Assembly (NCBI GenBank): GCA_002989075.1
Contig: PSQN01000017.1
Coordinates: forward strand, 186,001 to 250,000
DNA length: 64,000 nucleotides
Direction: 5' to 3'
Origin: Arthonia radiata
Taxonomy: Eukaryota; Ascomycota; Arthoniomycetes; Arthoniales; Arthoniaceae
A program made the position numbers and the translations under genes. Below are positions 43,080-54,948 of the stretch, in pieces. Below the pieces are notes generated by a model. The model had not been told where the DNA came from, did not search any database, and saw only the letters and a list, made by a program, of their open reading frames with translations. Position 1 is the stretch's first letter. Each line of letters begins with the position of its first letter.

Positions 43080-46019
43080 TAACTGGTTGCATTCTAACGT
43101 CCTCAATAACGTACTCGAAGCTACCTAGTAGTTTCTAGACTTCTTGCGTAGAAGAAATATTATTTCGTGCAACTCTTCTATTTGCCTCTTACTCTCCTCT
43201 ATTTGTAACGTCAGCTGCTAGAGTAGCTGGCCGATCTGCTCACGTATTTTGTTCTCGCCCTTACTCCGTAAGATAATAGCCGAACGTTTACAGCAGCGCG
43301 CTCGCTTATGTACGATAGATCCCTGCGTTGTCGGCCTTACACTTTTTGCAGGCTTTAACGCGTAGTTCTTCTCTGTTCATACGTACAGCCCATAGTGTAG
43401 TTACAGCAGCTTCCGATTCTTGTAGTAGTCTGTCTACTGGCCTTAATATCGTACCCTGACTACGAGGTAGAAGAGTTTCGACGGTACGTTGTTTAGAAGG
43501 ATCAAGACGAGAAACACCCAGCTCTTCTTAATAACTGTTGGCTCGTAGGTACTGCGAAACGTCGTGGAGGAGTTCTTTATCCGGCTCTTCTGCAAAATCT
43601 TTATTATACTCGAATAGTATAAAGTTAATTTCGTCGTTCAAGTACTATGCCTATAGGAAAAGTATGCGACCTTCAATTAGCTCAATTCGCGATATCTCGT
43701 TGCTACTTTTATCGCGGGAGTGAATTATAACTTGTCCGATAGAAAGTTTGTAATGGCGATATAGTAGGTACAGGCCGAACCTATCGTATTGACCGTACTG
43801 AACAAAAATCTTTGCAAGAGACAAGAGAAAGTTCGAAGGAATAATATGCTGCTGGTATTCGATAGATTTAAGCTCATTAAATAAATTAGAAATGCTCGTC
43901 GCGGAGATATGTAGCTAGAGGTATTAAGCTGTAAGGATAGAGTTAGCTATTGATAATAGTTCCTTGTAGGTAAGAGGACGAAGGAATAGAACCGCAACCG
44001 GATACTAAAGTTTAAAGATTACCGTTCTGGGATATTCGTAATCTACTATACGCAACCTTTTTTCTATCTTTTTAAATAGCGTTTTGCCTTATACCGCTAA
44101 TACTAGCAATAAATCTAAAGTTGTACGGCATATAAATTAAATCGAACTCGGCCTAGTCTGTACTGTCTCGTCGGCCTAAATAGTATCGTTATCGCAATAC
44201 AATAGCGAATATTAAATTAGAAGACTATTGGCTTCGGACCTGCTAAAACTTGTTAGGCGTCGCGCTAAAGGTGCCTTACTCTCAAAAATTTACAACAAAC
44301 CTAGAAACTTTTACATAGAAGTTTTTAATATTTTAGAATAATATTCTATCGTTCGATGTATAAAGGAAATATAGTTTCTAATAAGACTATTTACGCGAAG
44401 CTTGACCGATCTTTTGCTAAACTGCAATAGAACGAGGCAAACGTTAAACGCGCTGCCGATTAAGTCTAGAGACAACCTATTTACAGCAATATATGTCGAG
44501 GATACGTCCTCTTTAGATTGAGAGAAAGAGACAACTCAAAGCAATAGAAGTTAGATCGTAGTGGTCTTGACCTACCTGGCGATAGGCCTCAAACGGTCGT
44601 TTTTATTGTGCTGCAAGAATTAAGCTTTCAGAATAGATTTTTTATAACACTACAGACTAGCGAATATGTCTGTGTTGACAGTAAGATAGATACAACTTTT
44701 CCTTTAACGGGAGGCGGGCTCAGAGTTATTCTCTACCTTGAGCTTTAAATCTTATACTCCTTAATTATATCCTCGGTGCGTCTAGGTTAAAGTAAATTAA
44801 TAGATTTATAAACCTCGCAGTTCTATCTTTGTTCTCTATCTGTTCTTCCTGAGCTATCGCTCTTGGTGCATCCTAGTTGAAGTAAAGTAATAGGTTTATA
44901 AACCTTATAGTTCTATCTTCTTCCTCTATCTACTCTTCCTAAGCTATTGCTCTTAGTATATCCTGGTTAAAGTAAAGTAATAAGTTTATGAGTCTTGTAG
45001 TCTCCTCTTCGTTCTCCGTCTGCTCGTCCTAGGCCATCGCTCTTAGTGCATCCTAGTTAAAGTAAAGAGACGGATTTATTAACCGTACAGTTCCTCCTTC
45101 GACATCAATTTCTTTTAAAAGATCACTACTTTTGAATCCTAGGATTCGGCTTATTGTTTCGAGACTGCGTACATTTAGCGGTAGCTAAGGTATTAAATAA
45201 GAGGTATAAATCGACTTACTGCACTTGCCCGTTAAGAAGGATGCGTACGAGTAGTAGAATAAACAACGAGACCTATTGTGGGCGGCCTTCCACAGTAGAG
45301 TAGTTCGGATAAGACAGATGTTCCTCTAATTATAAAAGACTTTGCGACTTGTTGCTAGTTAACTATATATAGTATAACGGTTTTCGATTTCCTACCTATT
45401 CTTTTAGCACTTAAATAAAAATTGTCGAACTATTGAGACCTCCTAACCTACATATCAATAGTAGTTCTACAGCTCGACCGTTCTAACCTTTTATATTAAG
45501 GTTGTCAATAAGTGTATTCAACAGCTTCGCTGTACTCAATAAGCGGCTATAGTACCTGTCGGTATGTTTTTGTCCCTTTACGATTCTTATTGCATTATAC
45601 ATATCCTTTCTATTGTCGTTCTCGTATAGGACTACACATACCGAGAGAATCAAAAATTTTTGAAAGTTGATCAGGGTTGTTGCTAAGACTGCGCGTTCGC
45701 TACGTTGCACAATTAAAGCTACGAACCTTTTAATCTTCTGCAGGGCATTAAATAATCCGTTATTATTTCTTGAATAATCTTATGCTGTAGTGCTATTGAG
45801 AACAGGACTCGCCTCGCTAAGTAGGATTGACGCGGCGCTATGTCTAAAGTTCGATTCAGCAAGCCCAGAATTTTGGAGTGAAGACTACCAATCGTTCGCA
45901 GTTAGAGTAAGCTTAATGAGCGTCCTTACAACGCGGTGCTATTCGAAGTTCTTTAGCTGCTAATTGGTCGCTTACCGAGACTACTGCGACACCCACCTTA
46001 ATGTTTAGTTCCTTAACGG
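43080..46019 (-). pseudogene. unrecognised repeat-containing gene, copy A (5' end lost at gap)
   Basis: The same gene as 47890-51190 on the minus strand, cut at its N-terminal side by the N at 46020. See that entry for the content. The equivalent landmarks here are 45483-45710 (open stretch), 44775-45120 (30-residue repeats), about 43380-43720 (ELLHDVS*YLRANSY) and about 43110-43290 (coiled coil). The plus-strand frame at 43538-43723 is a shadow. Confidence 0.5.
44775..45120 (-). repeat. four tandem 90-bp (30-residue) coding repeats, copy A
   Basis: Units start near 44775, 44865, 44955 and 45045: an exact 90-bp period. On the minus strand each reads like RAIAQEEQIEN-DRTARFINL then LLYFN*DA, so the repeat is in frame and was protein-coding. 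It is not LRR, ankyrin, TPR or WD40. The same array recurs at 49583-49928 in the duplicate block. Confidence 0.8.
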
Positions 46020-46020
46020 N
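46020..46020. other. assembly gap (single N) between identical flanks
   Basis: One N whose left flank (41213-46019) equals its right flank (46021-50827). Two overlapping contigs were apparently scaffolded end to end instead of being merged. Confidence 0.9.
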
Positions 46021-46699
46021 CTTAGCAGTTCGGCGAGCCCGGTTCATCGATCGAGCGGAGGTTGAGAGTAGTCTTCGTACTTAGATATAGCGTAAAGGGC
46101 TTGCGTCGAACTATAAGCTTGCGTAGCACGTAGAAAAGGCTATTCGCGTTGGACAAGTTCTCTAGAGTTAGGATGTTGTATTTATGTAAATAGTGTCGTT
46201 AGAGATATTGACGTATTGATTTATATGGCCGTTCGGCATATTTTTACTTAAGAAGTAGATTCTTGAACCTACCTTGCGGGCACCTAAGCACGCAAAAGGC
46301 CCGCCGCCGTGCTAATTAGCCTGGCGCTCTTCTGAACTACTTCTGCGCCGGCATTCGGCCCGCGGGTAGATAACTTCTTACTTAGTTAGTATAGGTTGGT
46401 ATAACTAAACGCTCGTTTAAGTTAGCTAAAAGAGATTTGCTGCGCTGCAGTCTCTTGGTAAAGGAATAATTTTGCGGAGCAGGATCGCCTAACGCGTAAA
46501 GTCCGTCTGTAATTTACTAAATCGAGCTGGCTGTTTAGCGAGGCATTGCACCGGCTTTTGATGTAAGCGGTGTTGTAAGTATGCTAGAGCTTTATAATGG
46601 AATCAACGGTGAAGCTGATGAGTGGCCGTGTCTTGCACTCTAAAATCTCGCACCGCCTAGCTAGCGTTGTGCGGAGCAACGGATAGAAGGCAGGGTAGC

Positions 46700-47205
46700 T
46701 GTTAAAAAGGGTGCAGGGAAGAAGAAGGATACTACTACAAAGAGTAGGAAGACGAGACTAGCTTGGGACTAGTGCAATACTTAGGCTTGTTACAGGTACA
46801 ATACTCAGTAACAAAGAGAAGCTGTTGTTGTGTTGTCTGTCTTGTTAGCTAGAATCCTCTAGAGGGATCCTAGCTTATATATCTAAGTCTAGCGGCCCGT
46901 GCAGGACTTACTAGATATCTGTTCTTTTGATAGGGGCCAGATAACCCGTAACTTACCGCACAAGACGGTAATTCCGTCTATCTAAAACTGTTAGTCTCAG
47001 TCTATCCCGTGTTGTCTTAGACTACGGGCCAGCTGTCTAAGACGGGTCGTGCAATGCTCCTTTTTGTCCTAGGCCCGGGCTACTAGGCCCGATCCTTTAG
47101 GTAAAAGGCTTGTTCTATTCTAGGCCGGGACAGCTGGTAGGACCTGTCCAATACTCCGGGCCACTGAGGGTTCTGGCTAACCAGCTAGTTGGTTAATTTC
47201 CAACA
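46700..47205 (-). mobile_element. Ty1/copia solo LTR, duplicate of 41892-42397
   Basis: Same sequence and same GTAGC flanks (46695-46699 and 47206-47210) as the solo LTR in copy A. Identical target duplications show that this is the same insertion event seen twice. Confidence 0.95.
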
Positions 47206-47889
47206 GTAGCTGTTTTAGTCGTTTTGATTAGTAAATATGTGTAAGTGCGACTCTAGGAACCTGTTCGAATGTTTTAGTCTTAATGCTATAAAGAATAATG
47301 TAGATCTGGGCGGAATGCTTGTTATGATCTACGAGATATTCTGTCGATCCCGTTACTCTGTAGTTATTACACTGCTATGTTCTTCTTTTCGGAAAAATTA
47401 ACGCTATGAGAAAGCCCCCGTGTTGGTCGCAGGACCAGGATTGTAAAACGCAATAACAGCGACCCTACCTATAAGCGTAGTGGTGTGAAGTACTTAAAAA
47501 GATTGATAGGAATACTTCGTTTGTATAGAGAAACTCGTAGAATAATGGCTTCTACTGTTTTTAGCCTAGTCGAGAATATATAATATTAAGTTAGTGCGCT
47601 TTGCCTCTGTACGTACGAGGGCCTAATACTCTAATTTTAATGCGAATAGCGGCTTAGCTCAAGAGAATGTGCCTTAAAGTCTTGCGACACAGCAATACAA
47701 AGTATATACGTTATCTGGGAGCACATTCTTTGCTATAAGTAGACATCTTAAAAACTACCTAGTAATTCTAGACTGACGAGCGCTTAAATATAGGTCGGAC
47801 ATACTTTCAAAAGAGCAGCTTTAAGCAAGTAGGACGTAGAATGATAGAATTGTTAGTACAAGAAATAAAAAGAATACGAGGGTATTATA

Positions 47890-50800
47890 ACTGGTTGCAT
47901 TCTAACGTCCTCAATAACGTACTCGAAGCTACCTAGTAGTTTCTAGACTTCTTGCGTAGAAGAAATATTATTTCGTGCAACTCTTCTATTTGCCTCTTAC
48001 TCTCCTCTATTTGTAACGTCAGCTGCTAGAGTAGCTGGCCGATCTGCTCACGTATTTTGTTCTCGCCCTTACTCCGTAAGATAATAGCCGAACGTTTACA
48101 GCAGCGCGCTCGCTTATGTACGATAGATCCCTGCGTTGTCGGCCTTACACTTTTTGCAGGCTTTAACGCGTAGTTCTTCTCTGTTCATACGTACAGCCCA
48201 TAGTGTAGTTACAGCAGCTTCCGATTCTTGTAGTAGTCTGTCTACTGGCCTTAATATCGTACCCTGACTACGAGGTAGAAGAGTTTCGACGGTACGTTGT
48301 TTAGAAGGATCAAGACGAGAAACACCCAGCTCTTCTTAATAACTGTTGGCTCGTAGGTACTGCGAAACGTCGTGGAGGAGTTCTTTATCCGGCTCTTCTG
48401 CAAAATCTTTATTATACTCGAATAGTATAAAGTTAATTTCGTCGTTCAAGTACTATGCCTATAGGAAAAGTATGCGACCTTCAATTAGCTCAATTCGCGA
48501 TATCTCGTTGCTACTTTTATCGCGGGAGTGAATTATAACTTGTCCGATAGAAAGTTTGTAATGGCGATATAGTAGGTACAGGCCGAACCTATCGTATTGA
48601 CCGTACTGAACAAAAATCTTTGCAAGAGACAAGAGAAAGTTCGAAGGAATAATATGCTGCTGGTATTCGATAGATTTAAGCTCATTAAATAAATTAGAAA
48701 TGCTCGTCGCGGAGATATGTAGCTAGAGGTATTAAGCTGTAAGGATAGAGTTAGCTATTGATAATAGTTCCTTGTAGGTAAGAGGACGAAGGAATAGAAC
48801 CGCAACCGGATACTAAAGTTTAAAGATTACCGTTCTGGGATATTCGTAATCTACTATACGCAACCTTTTTTCTATCTTTTTAAATAGCGTTTTGCCTTAT
48901 ACCGCTAATACTAGCAATAAATCTAAAGTTGTACGGCATATAAATTAAATCGAACTCGGCCTAGTCTGTACTGTCTCGTCGGCCTAAATAGTATCGTTAT
49001 CGCAATACAATAGCGAATATTAAATTAGAAGACTATTGGCTTCGGACCTGCTAAAACTTGTTAGGCGTCGCGCTAAAGGTGCCTTACTCTCAAAAATTTA
49101 CAACAAACCTAGAAACTTTTACATAGAAGTTTTTAATATTTTAGAATAATATTCTATCGTTCGATGTATAAAGGAAATATAGTTTCTAATAAGACTATTT
49201 ACGCGAAGCTTGACCGATCTTTTGCTAAACTGCAATAGAACGAGGCAAACGTTAAACGCGCTGCCGATTAAGTCTAGAGACAACCTATTTACAGCAATAT
49301 ATGTCGAGGATACGTCCTCTTTAGATTGAGAGAAAGAGACAACTCAAAGCAATAGAAGTTAGATCGTAGTGGTCTTGACCTACCTGGCGATAGGCCTCAA
49401 ACGGTCGTTTTTATTGTGCTGCAAGAATTAAGCTTTCAGAATAGATTTTTTATAACACTACAGACTAGCGAATATGTCTGTGTTGACAGTAAGATAGATA
49501 CAACTTTTCCTTTAACGGGAGGCGGGCTCAGAGTTATTCTCTACCTTGAGCTTTAAATCTTATACTCCTTAATTATATCCTCGGTGCGTCTAGGTTAAAG
49601 TAAATTAATAGATTTATAAACCTCGCAGTTCTATCTTTGTTCTCTATCTGTTCTTCCTGAGCTATCGCTCTTGGTGCATCCTAGTTGAAGTAAAGTAATA
49701 GGTTTATAAACCTTATAGTTCTATCTTCTTCCTCTATCTACTCTTCCTAAGCTATTGCTCTTAGTATATCCTGGTTAAAGTAAAGTAATAAGTTTATGAG
49801 TCTTGTAGTCTCCTCTTCGTTCTCCGTCTGCTCGTCCTAGGCCATCGCTCTTAGTGCATCCTAGTTAAAGTAAAGAGACGGATTTATTAACCGTACAGTT
49901 CCTCCTTCGACATCAATTTCTTTTAAAAGATCACTACTTTTGAATCCTAGGATTCGGCTTATTGTTTCGAGACTGCGTACATTTAGCGGTAGCTAAGGTA
50001 TTAAATAAGAGGTATAAATCGACTTACTGCACTTGCCCGTTAAGAAGGATGCGTACGAGTAGTAGAATAAACAACGAGACCTATTGTGGGCGGCCTTCCA
50101 CAGTAGAGTAGTTCGGATAAGACAGATGTTCCTCTAATTATAAAAGACTTTGCGACTTGTTGCTAGTTAACTATATATAGTATAACGGTTTTCGATTTCC
50201 TACCTATTCTTTTAGCACTTAAATAAAAATTGTCGAACTATTGAGACCTCCTAACCTACATATCAATAGTAGTTCTACAGCTCGACCGTTCTAACCTTTT
50301 ATATTAAGGTTGTCAATAAGTGTATTCAACAGCTTCGCTGTACTCAATAAGCGGCTATAGTACCTGTCGGTATGTTTTTGTCCCTTTACGATTCTTATTG
50401 CATTATACATATCCTTTCTATTGTCGTTCTCGTATAGGACTACACATACCGAGAGAATCAAAAATTTTTGAAAGTTGATCAGGGTTGTTGCTAAGACTGC
50501 GCGTTCGCTACGTTGCACAATTAAAGCTACGAACCTTTTAATCTTCTGCAGGGCATTAAATAATCCGTTATTATTTCTTGAATAATCTTATGCTGTAGTG
50601 CTATTGAGAACAGGACTCGCCTCGCTAAGTAGGATTGACGCGGCGCTATGTCTAAAGTTCGATTCAGCAAGCCCAGAATTTTGGAGTGAAGACTACCAAT
50701 CGTTCGCAGTTAGAGTAAGCTTAATGAGCGTCCTTACAACGCGGTGCTATTCGAAGTTCTTTAGCTGCTAATTGGTCGCTTACCGAGACTACTGCGACAC

Positions 50801-51190
50801 CCACCTTAATGTTTAGTTCCTTAACGGGACAACTGGCTCTCTTGAAGGCGTTCGTTGATCAATGTGTTCCGTTGTGCTATTCGACGACGTCTTTCTAAGC
50901 GTCCTTACTTTGTCCTTAAGTAGCTTAATATAGGAGTCATAGTTCAATAAAACTAGACGTCTAACTTCGTGCTCTAGGAAATTAATATAGCCCTCTGTAG
51001 TACCTAAGTAACTATCGATCCTCGGCATCGCATACGTTACATTGGAATAATTTATAAACAAATCTGGAACGGTGTTTATTTCGGTGTTACAGGAGCATCC
51101 TAAACGGGCTTAATCAAGCCGCTTCTATTTTAGGCATTGGACACGCTAGACAACATATAATGTCATTATTCAACGTTCTTTACAGAAATA
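47890..51190 (-). pseudogene. unrecognised gene with 30-residue repeats and C-terminal coiled coil
   Basis: Reading leftward from about 51190 on the minus strand, one frame stays open apart from TAA/TAG for about 500 residues. It has an N-terminal patch with cysteines (QCLK*KRLD*ARLGCSC near 51110, weakly Zn2Cys6-like), then an open stretch 50813-51061 (GYINFLEHEVRRLVLL), an open stretch 50291-50518 (YNAIRIVKGQKHTDRYYSRL, LLNTLIDNLN), four 30-residue repeats (49583-49928), then RIELIEGRILFL near 48480 and ELLHDVS*YLRANSY near 48370. It ends near 47918-48098 in a coiled coil (KRQIEELHEIIFLLRKK). A zinc-cluster regulator is possible but unproven; I do not recognise the family. Confidence 0.5.
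49583..49928 (-). repeat. four tandem 90-bp coding repeats, copy B
   Basis: Same array as 44775-45120, offset by 4,808 bases. Confidence 0.8.
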
Positions 51191-51199
51191 ATGATCTTG

Positions 51200-52030
51200 A
51201 CGCGCTAGCAGCTCCGGAAGCGAATACAGTTAACCTCCGTAACGAAGATTAGAAATAAAATAAGTTGATAAGTTGAATACAAGCTATTAACAACATATTT
51301 AAACTTTTATGGCAGGATAAGGTTGGCCAACTGAAGCATACCTCCTCTATAAACGCGCATAGCTATACTTATCTGGCTATAGGTCGTTTTGCGTAATAGC
51401 AACCACCGCTAGAGTCTACGTGGCTTAAAAAGATAGACGTGCGCGTTTGTACGCACACGGAACATTAATCTGAAACTTGCAAGTAGACTGGCCTGGAAGA
51501 ACCTCGGCCGGACCGTTGTACTGGCATAGCACAGAAGACATACAACCGACTTAGTATTGCGGGGTGTAATCTCCTGAGCAAAGCTACACTAAGCTGCTAG
51601 AGTACCTCTCGCGGCAAGCTACGGATATATGCGAGGAGTTGAGTTGGAGACTGTTGTAAACAGTGTATATAGCAATTTTGGCAGCGAATTAAATACTATA
51701 AATGGCCCGTGCTTACAGTATCTATACCAAGATCAAGAGTTAAGTCTCAAGAGGCCGCGATTAGAGGCCAACACATCGGATCCGAGGACCAGGGCAACTA
51801 GTATTGTGTAGATTAGCAGACTAGCTATACGGAATTACAGTGATTAATTAGATGTTGGATCTAAATTCTATTTAACGGTCTTGATAGAGCAAGGTCGGGC
51901 TTAGCTTGAGCTAATTGCGCGCCTAGGCTGCCTTTCCTAGAGTCCGCGCTAAAACCGGCGGCTTTTTAGTATGTACGTACTGAACTGGACCGCATCGTAC
52001 GTAGGCGCTAACCTATATATAGGCTATTGC
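51200..52030. other. unassigned, coding-like on the plus strand
   Basis: Plus-strand patches such as DWPGRTSAGPLYWHSTEDIQ near 51490 and YTKLLEYLSRQATDICEELS near 51590 are coding-like. A short open frame lies at 51629-51811. No family recognised. The stretch separates two divergent genes: minus-strand to the left, plus-strand from 52037. Confidence 0.3.
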
Positions 52031-52036
52031 TTTACA

Positions 52037-53577
52037 ATGTCTTCTCACGACCGTTAGTTATTTCCTATGCCCTTACTGTCTACTTTTTAAGCGCCGAATC
52101 GAAAGCGGAAGCAAGGCACCGACGTCAATATTGCAAATAGTCAGCGAGCTGCTAAACGTCGATAACAAGAGTCTACGAGACCACGAGATCTACCGCCTTA
52201 GTTCTGGGACAATCTCTCCCGCCAGTAGCTTATACGTCGTGCGCTTCGTAAGTTCGACCGTAGAGTAGAGGAGCTTCAGTAGAAACCTTTACTAGATTTA
52301 AGTATACGTAGGACTCCTTGCTAGATCCATTTACAGCGTTTCGCGAGACACGGCGGGCCGGATCTATTAAGCCTCCGAGCAGTAAGTGTTAAGCACTATT
52401 CGCAAAGAGCGCGAAAAACTAAGCGTAATAGTATCCGGACCCAACCATAGCTTCTTTAACCTCCCGATCAACGGTCTTAAATCGATCGAGCCGATCTCGC
52501 AAGAGGAAGGTTAGCAAAGGGAGCGCTTCGCAGTCGGTATGTTCGAGCAAGACTTCAAAAAGCAAGAAATTAACTGCGTACGATCCTGCATTCGAGCAGT
52601 ATCTCGTCGATAACGGTATTTATTCAGAAGGGTATTACGAAGAGGAGGAGCAGGAGAAGAAACTGCAATCCAACAATTTAATTGATATTCTAGAGAGACT
52701 GAAGCAGCTAAGGCGTTCCCTATTGCTATTACGATTTAGCAGTTATAAACATATAGCGTTCAAGAAACGGAACTATGTGGCCCGTAGCAAAATAAATGTC
52801 GTAAGAAACGTGTTTTTAGCGATGCTCAGCGAGTTAAACACCTAATCTGCTAGAAACATTAAATTTAATAATATAGCAGCTCTTACTAACGGCAGTATTG
52901 TTAACTATAAGCTTAACTACTACGAAGAATCCCGCCCTACAGATCTTAACCGCACGATATAGTAGAATCTTAATGAGTTTATTTTACCCTCGACTAATAA
53001 GAGCCGACCGTATCTACTGAATTTCTTTACGGAACTTAAAGGCTTAGGAGAAACTATAGCGGTAGCTAAGCTTTAAGCATATTACGATAGAGCTATAAGT
53101 ACGCGTACGATATATTATCTACGATTATATATAGGTAAAGCGACGGCCCTAGATAGTAACGCATACACTATTACTTTTACGTACAACGGCGGCAGTAGTA
53201 GAGGTTTTCTTACACTATACGCCTCGCATCCAACTATAGCTCAAAAGTTTAGGAAGATTTTAAATTATAGGATAACGCAATTAGATTTCTATGCTTTAAC
53301 AGGCAACTTAGAAAAATTCTGTGATGGCATAACGGCGTTCCAGAACGCTTGTAAGTGGGCTCTAGAGCAGAGGAAGATACTTATCAATGAGGCTAATGCT
53401 ATAACCGCGACATTACCTCGAGCAGACGAATCGGCATCGCGCTAGTCGACAGAAATTGCGGCCTCTCAGTCTACGGTCGGACAATTACAAGGCTCTAACA
53501 CATCTGTCGACGAACTTGCTATAGATACGGGTTATTCTTTTAGATCATTATTCCAGAAACTTACGCAAAAGTAGAAC
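52037..53577 (+). pseudogene. widespread fungal uncharacterised protein (DUF7924-like), mildly RIP-damaged
   Basis: An ATG at 52037 opens MSSHDR*LFPMPLLSTF, followed by PNRKRKQGTDVNIANSQRAA, DLPP*FWDNLSRQ*LIRRAL and LQRFARHGGPDLLSLR. After a frame change near 52450 a long, nearly open frame gives YDPAFEQYLVDNGIYSEGYY, AALTNGSIVNYKLNYYEESR, FILPSTNKSRPYLLNFFTEL (the next residue is K), DSNAYTITFTYNGG and FCDGITAFQNACKWALEQRK, to about 53577. This layout (R/K-rich start, 'PPxFWDNLSxxxLTxRALRELDRR', then 'PSTxxDxPIAPNFFLAVKG') is a common family in Pezizomycotina that I associate with DUF7924. The E-L-K after the FF pair resembles the E-x-K of PD-(D/E)XK nucleases (inference). Fewer stops than its neighbours. 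Confidence 0.75.
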
Positions 53578-53713
53578 GAATACACAAGCTTGTCTAGTTT
53601 CAGTCTAAATTACCGTGCAACCCCGTTATATAGGCTAAAGCCAGTGCTCTTCAATACTCTGATGGATCCTTTAGTATAGTAGCTAGTATTATAAAGACAC
53701 AGGATTACCTTGG

Positions 53714-54017
53714 TACTACCATTTCGAAATGAAGGTGTCCCCAAGAATAGGACTTTAGGCGATAGTACCCCTATCTTCTTGCGCTGTAACCCCCTAGGCT
53801 GCGTCCCCCACTCTTCGGCCCTTACGGTCACCTAAGTCCTCCCACGAGGCACCCCCATCCTTCGCTCCGCTACAGAGAGACCGTCTCTGTAGGCACCTTC
53901 TAGGTTCGCACTCAACCCACGTTTCAGAAGTTATGCTTGGCCTCCGCAGGAAGTTTTTGAGTTAATCGGTTATAGCAGATTTTATGTTAGAGACACTACT
54001 ATTTCGAAATAGTAGTA
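53714..54017. mobile_element. MITE, 304 bp including flanking TA
   Basis: TACTACCATTTCGAAATGAA at the left and, inverted, TACTACTATTTCGAAATAGT at the right form terminal inverted repeats of about 30 bp (also GGTGTCCCC against GTGTCTCT). TA lies at both ends (53714-53715 and 54016-54017), as expected for a Tc1/mariner target. Each terminal repeat is itself palindromic around TTCGAA. The interior is G+C-rich and non-coding. The 73-codon minus-strand open frame at 53610-53831 crosses the element border and is spurious. Confidence 0.65.
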
Positions 54018-54059
54018 TAGAATAATAATATTCTAAGCCAGTCCGCGGGTAGAGTACAG

Positions 54060-54800
54060 CGTCCAAATGCTCTTTTATAACATATTGTGCTTCGTCTCTG
54101 CCTGCGACTATAAAAGACTAGTCCCAATTCTCAGAATTATTGTAAATCTGCCCAGTGTTCTCGTTCATGAATGCTATCCCGTAAGCAAGTATTTTTACTG
54201 TAAATCCTAGGCTGATTAAGATCTTATCTTCCGAAGCATCCGCCGCTTGCAGCGTCTAGCGCCTGTCTAATATAACCGACAACAAAACAATATTGTTGTA
54301 GGATTGCTCTTCTTCAAGTACTGTACGTATAGGTTCGGCTGCAATATAGTTAGCAATGTACTTATAAAAACTTTATAGTATTTATATACCGGTCGTTGCG
54401 CTATCTACAGCAGAGGCTGTTACGAGTGTTGTAATCTTCTTAGAGCTTATCTTTAATATACACGACAATATTCGCATTAAGATAAGATAGCGGTGCTCAA
54501 TAACGGTTATATCGTTAATCGACTTAAGTTTTTTAAAGATTAGAGTATAATCTTTTATAAGGCCTGCAATCTAATCGATTTCAAGCTTCTAGTTATCTAA
54601 GATACGTACGCCCTTTAATACTGCTTCGAAACTAGAGATGCTGGTTAGATCTATTTCTCGACATTAAATATAAAATCGTACTCCTGGTCATTAAGAGAGA
54701 GCAGCATAGTAACTATTAATATAGAAAGGCTTCGAAGCGCTCGAGTCTTGGCTTATCGTAGTTAGGGCACCGGTGGTAGAAGGCGTTAAGCAAGAAGAAA
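54060..54800 (-). pseudogene. unrecognised degraded gene
   Basis: Minus-strand frame, coding-like with W/Q stops: IDQIAGLIKDYTLIF-like near 54570, IEHRYLILMRILSCILKISS near 54480, KKITTLVTASAVDSATTGI, YIAAEPIRTVLEEE near 54330, SEDKILISLGFTVKILAYGI near 54210, AFMNENTGQIYNNSENWD*S near 54150, and AQYVIKEHLDAVLYP near 54060. The helical character is compatible with an N-terminal effector domain of a STAND/NLR protein, but that is a guess. Confidence 0.35.
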
Positions 54801-54948
54801 GTAACATAGAATATATCCTCTAGAGCAAGGCCGCTGCTTGTTGATTCTATAGGAGATAGTAATACTTATACACAAGTTGCCTTGCAGCATAATTATACTT
54901 GCCGCGAGACGTACTTACTCCTGCATCGTTACTAGCATAGTTGGTTAG

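Larger units (their letters stand above)
41213..46019. repeat. 4,807-bp duplicated block, copy A (contig end)
   Basis: Begins CTTAGCAGTTCGGCGAGCCC and ends TTAACGG just before the N at 46020. It repeats at 46021-50827 with a constant offset of 4,808 and no difference in any part I compared, including the two open frames 43538-43723/48346-48531 and 45483-45710/50291-50518. In a RIP-active genome two old copies would not be identical, so this is most likely one locus assembled twice. Confidence 0.9.
46021..50827. repeat. 4,807-bp duplicated block, copy B (contig start)
   Basis: Repeat of 41213-46019. To its right the sequence continues without interruption into the N-terminal part of the minus-strand gene (to about 51190). 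Copy B therefore gives the complete locus, and the true sequence is probably 41212 joined directly to this copy. Confidence 0.9.

Noticed and set aside
43538-43723. 61-codon plus-strand frame, repeated at 48346-48531
   Set aside because: Shadow of the minus-strand frame around RIELIEGRILFL and ELLHDVS*YLRANSY. Its duplication only reflects the assembly artefact.
41213-50827. Biological tandem duplication of 4.8 kb
   Set aside because: Copies are identical where compared, in a RIP-mutated region, and the junction is exactly one N, so an unmerged contig overlap is far more likely.
53610-53831. 73-codon minus-strand frame
   Set aside because: It crosses from the 3' part of the plus-strand DUF7924-like gene into the MITE, so it cannot be an evolved gene.
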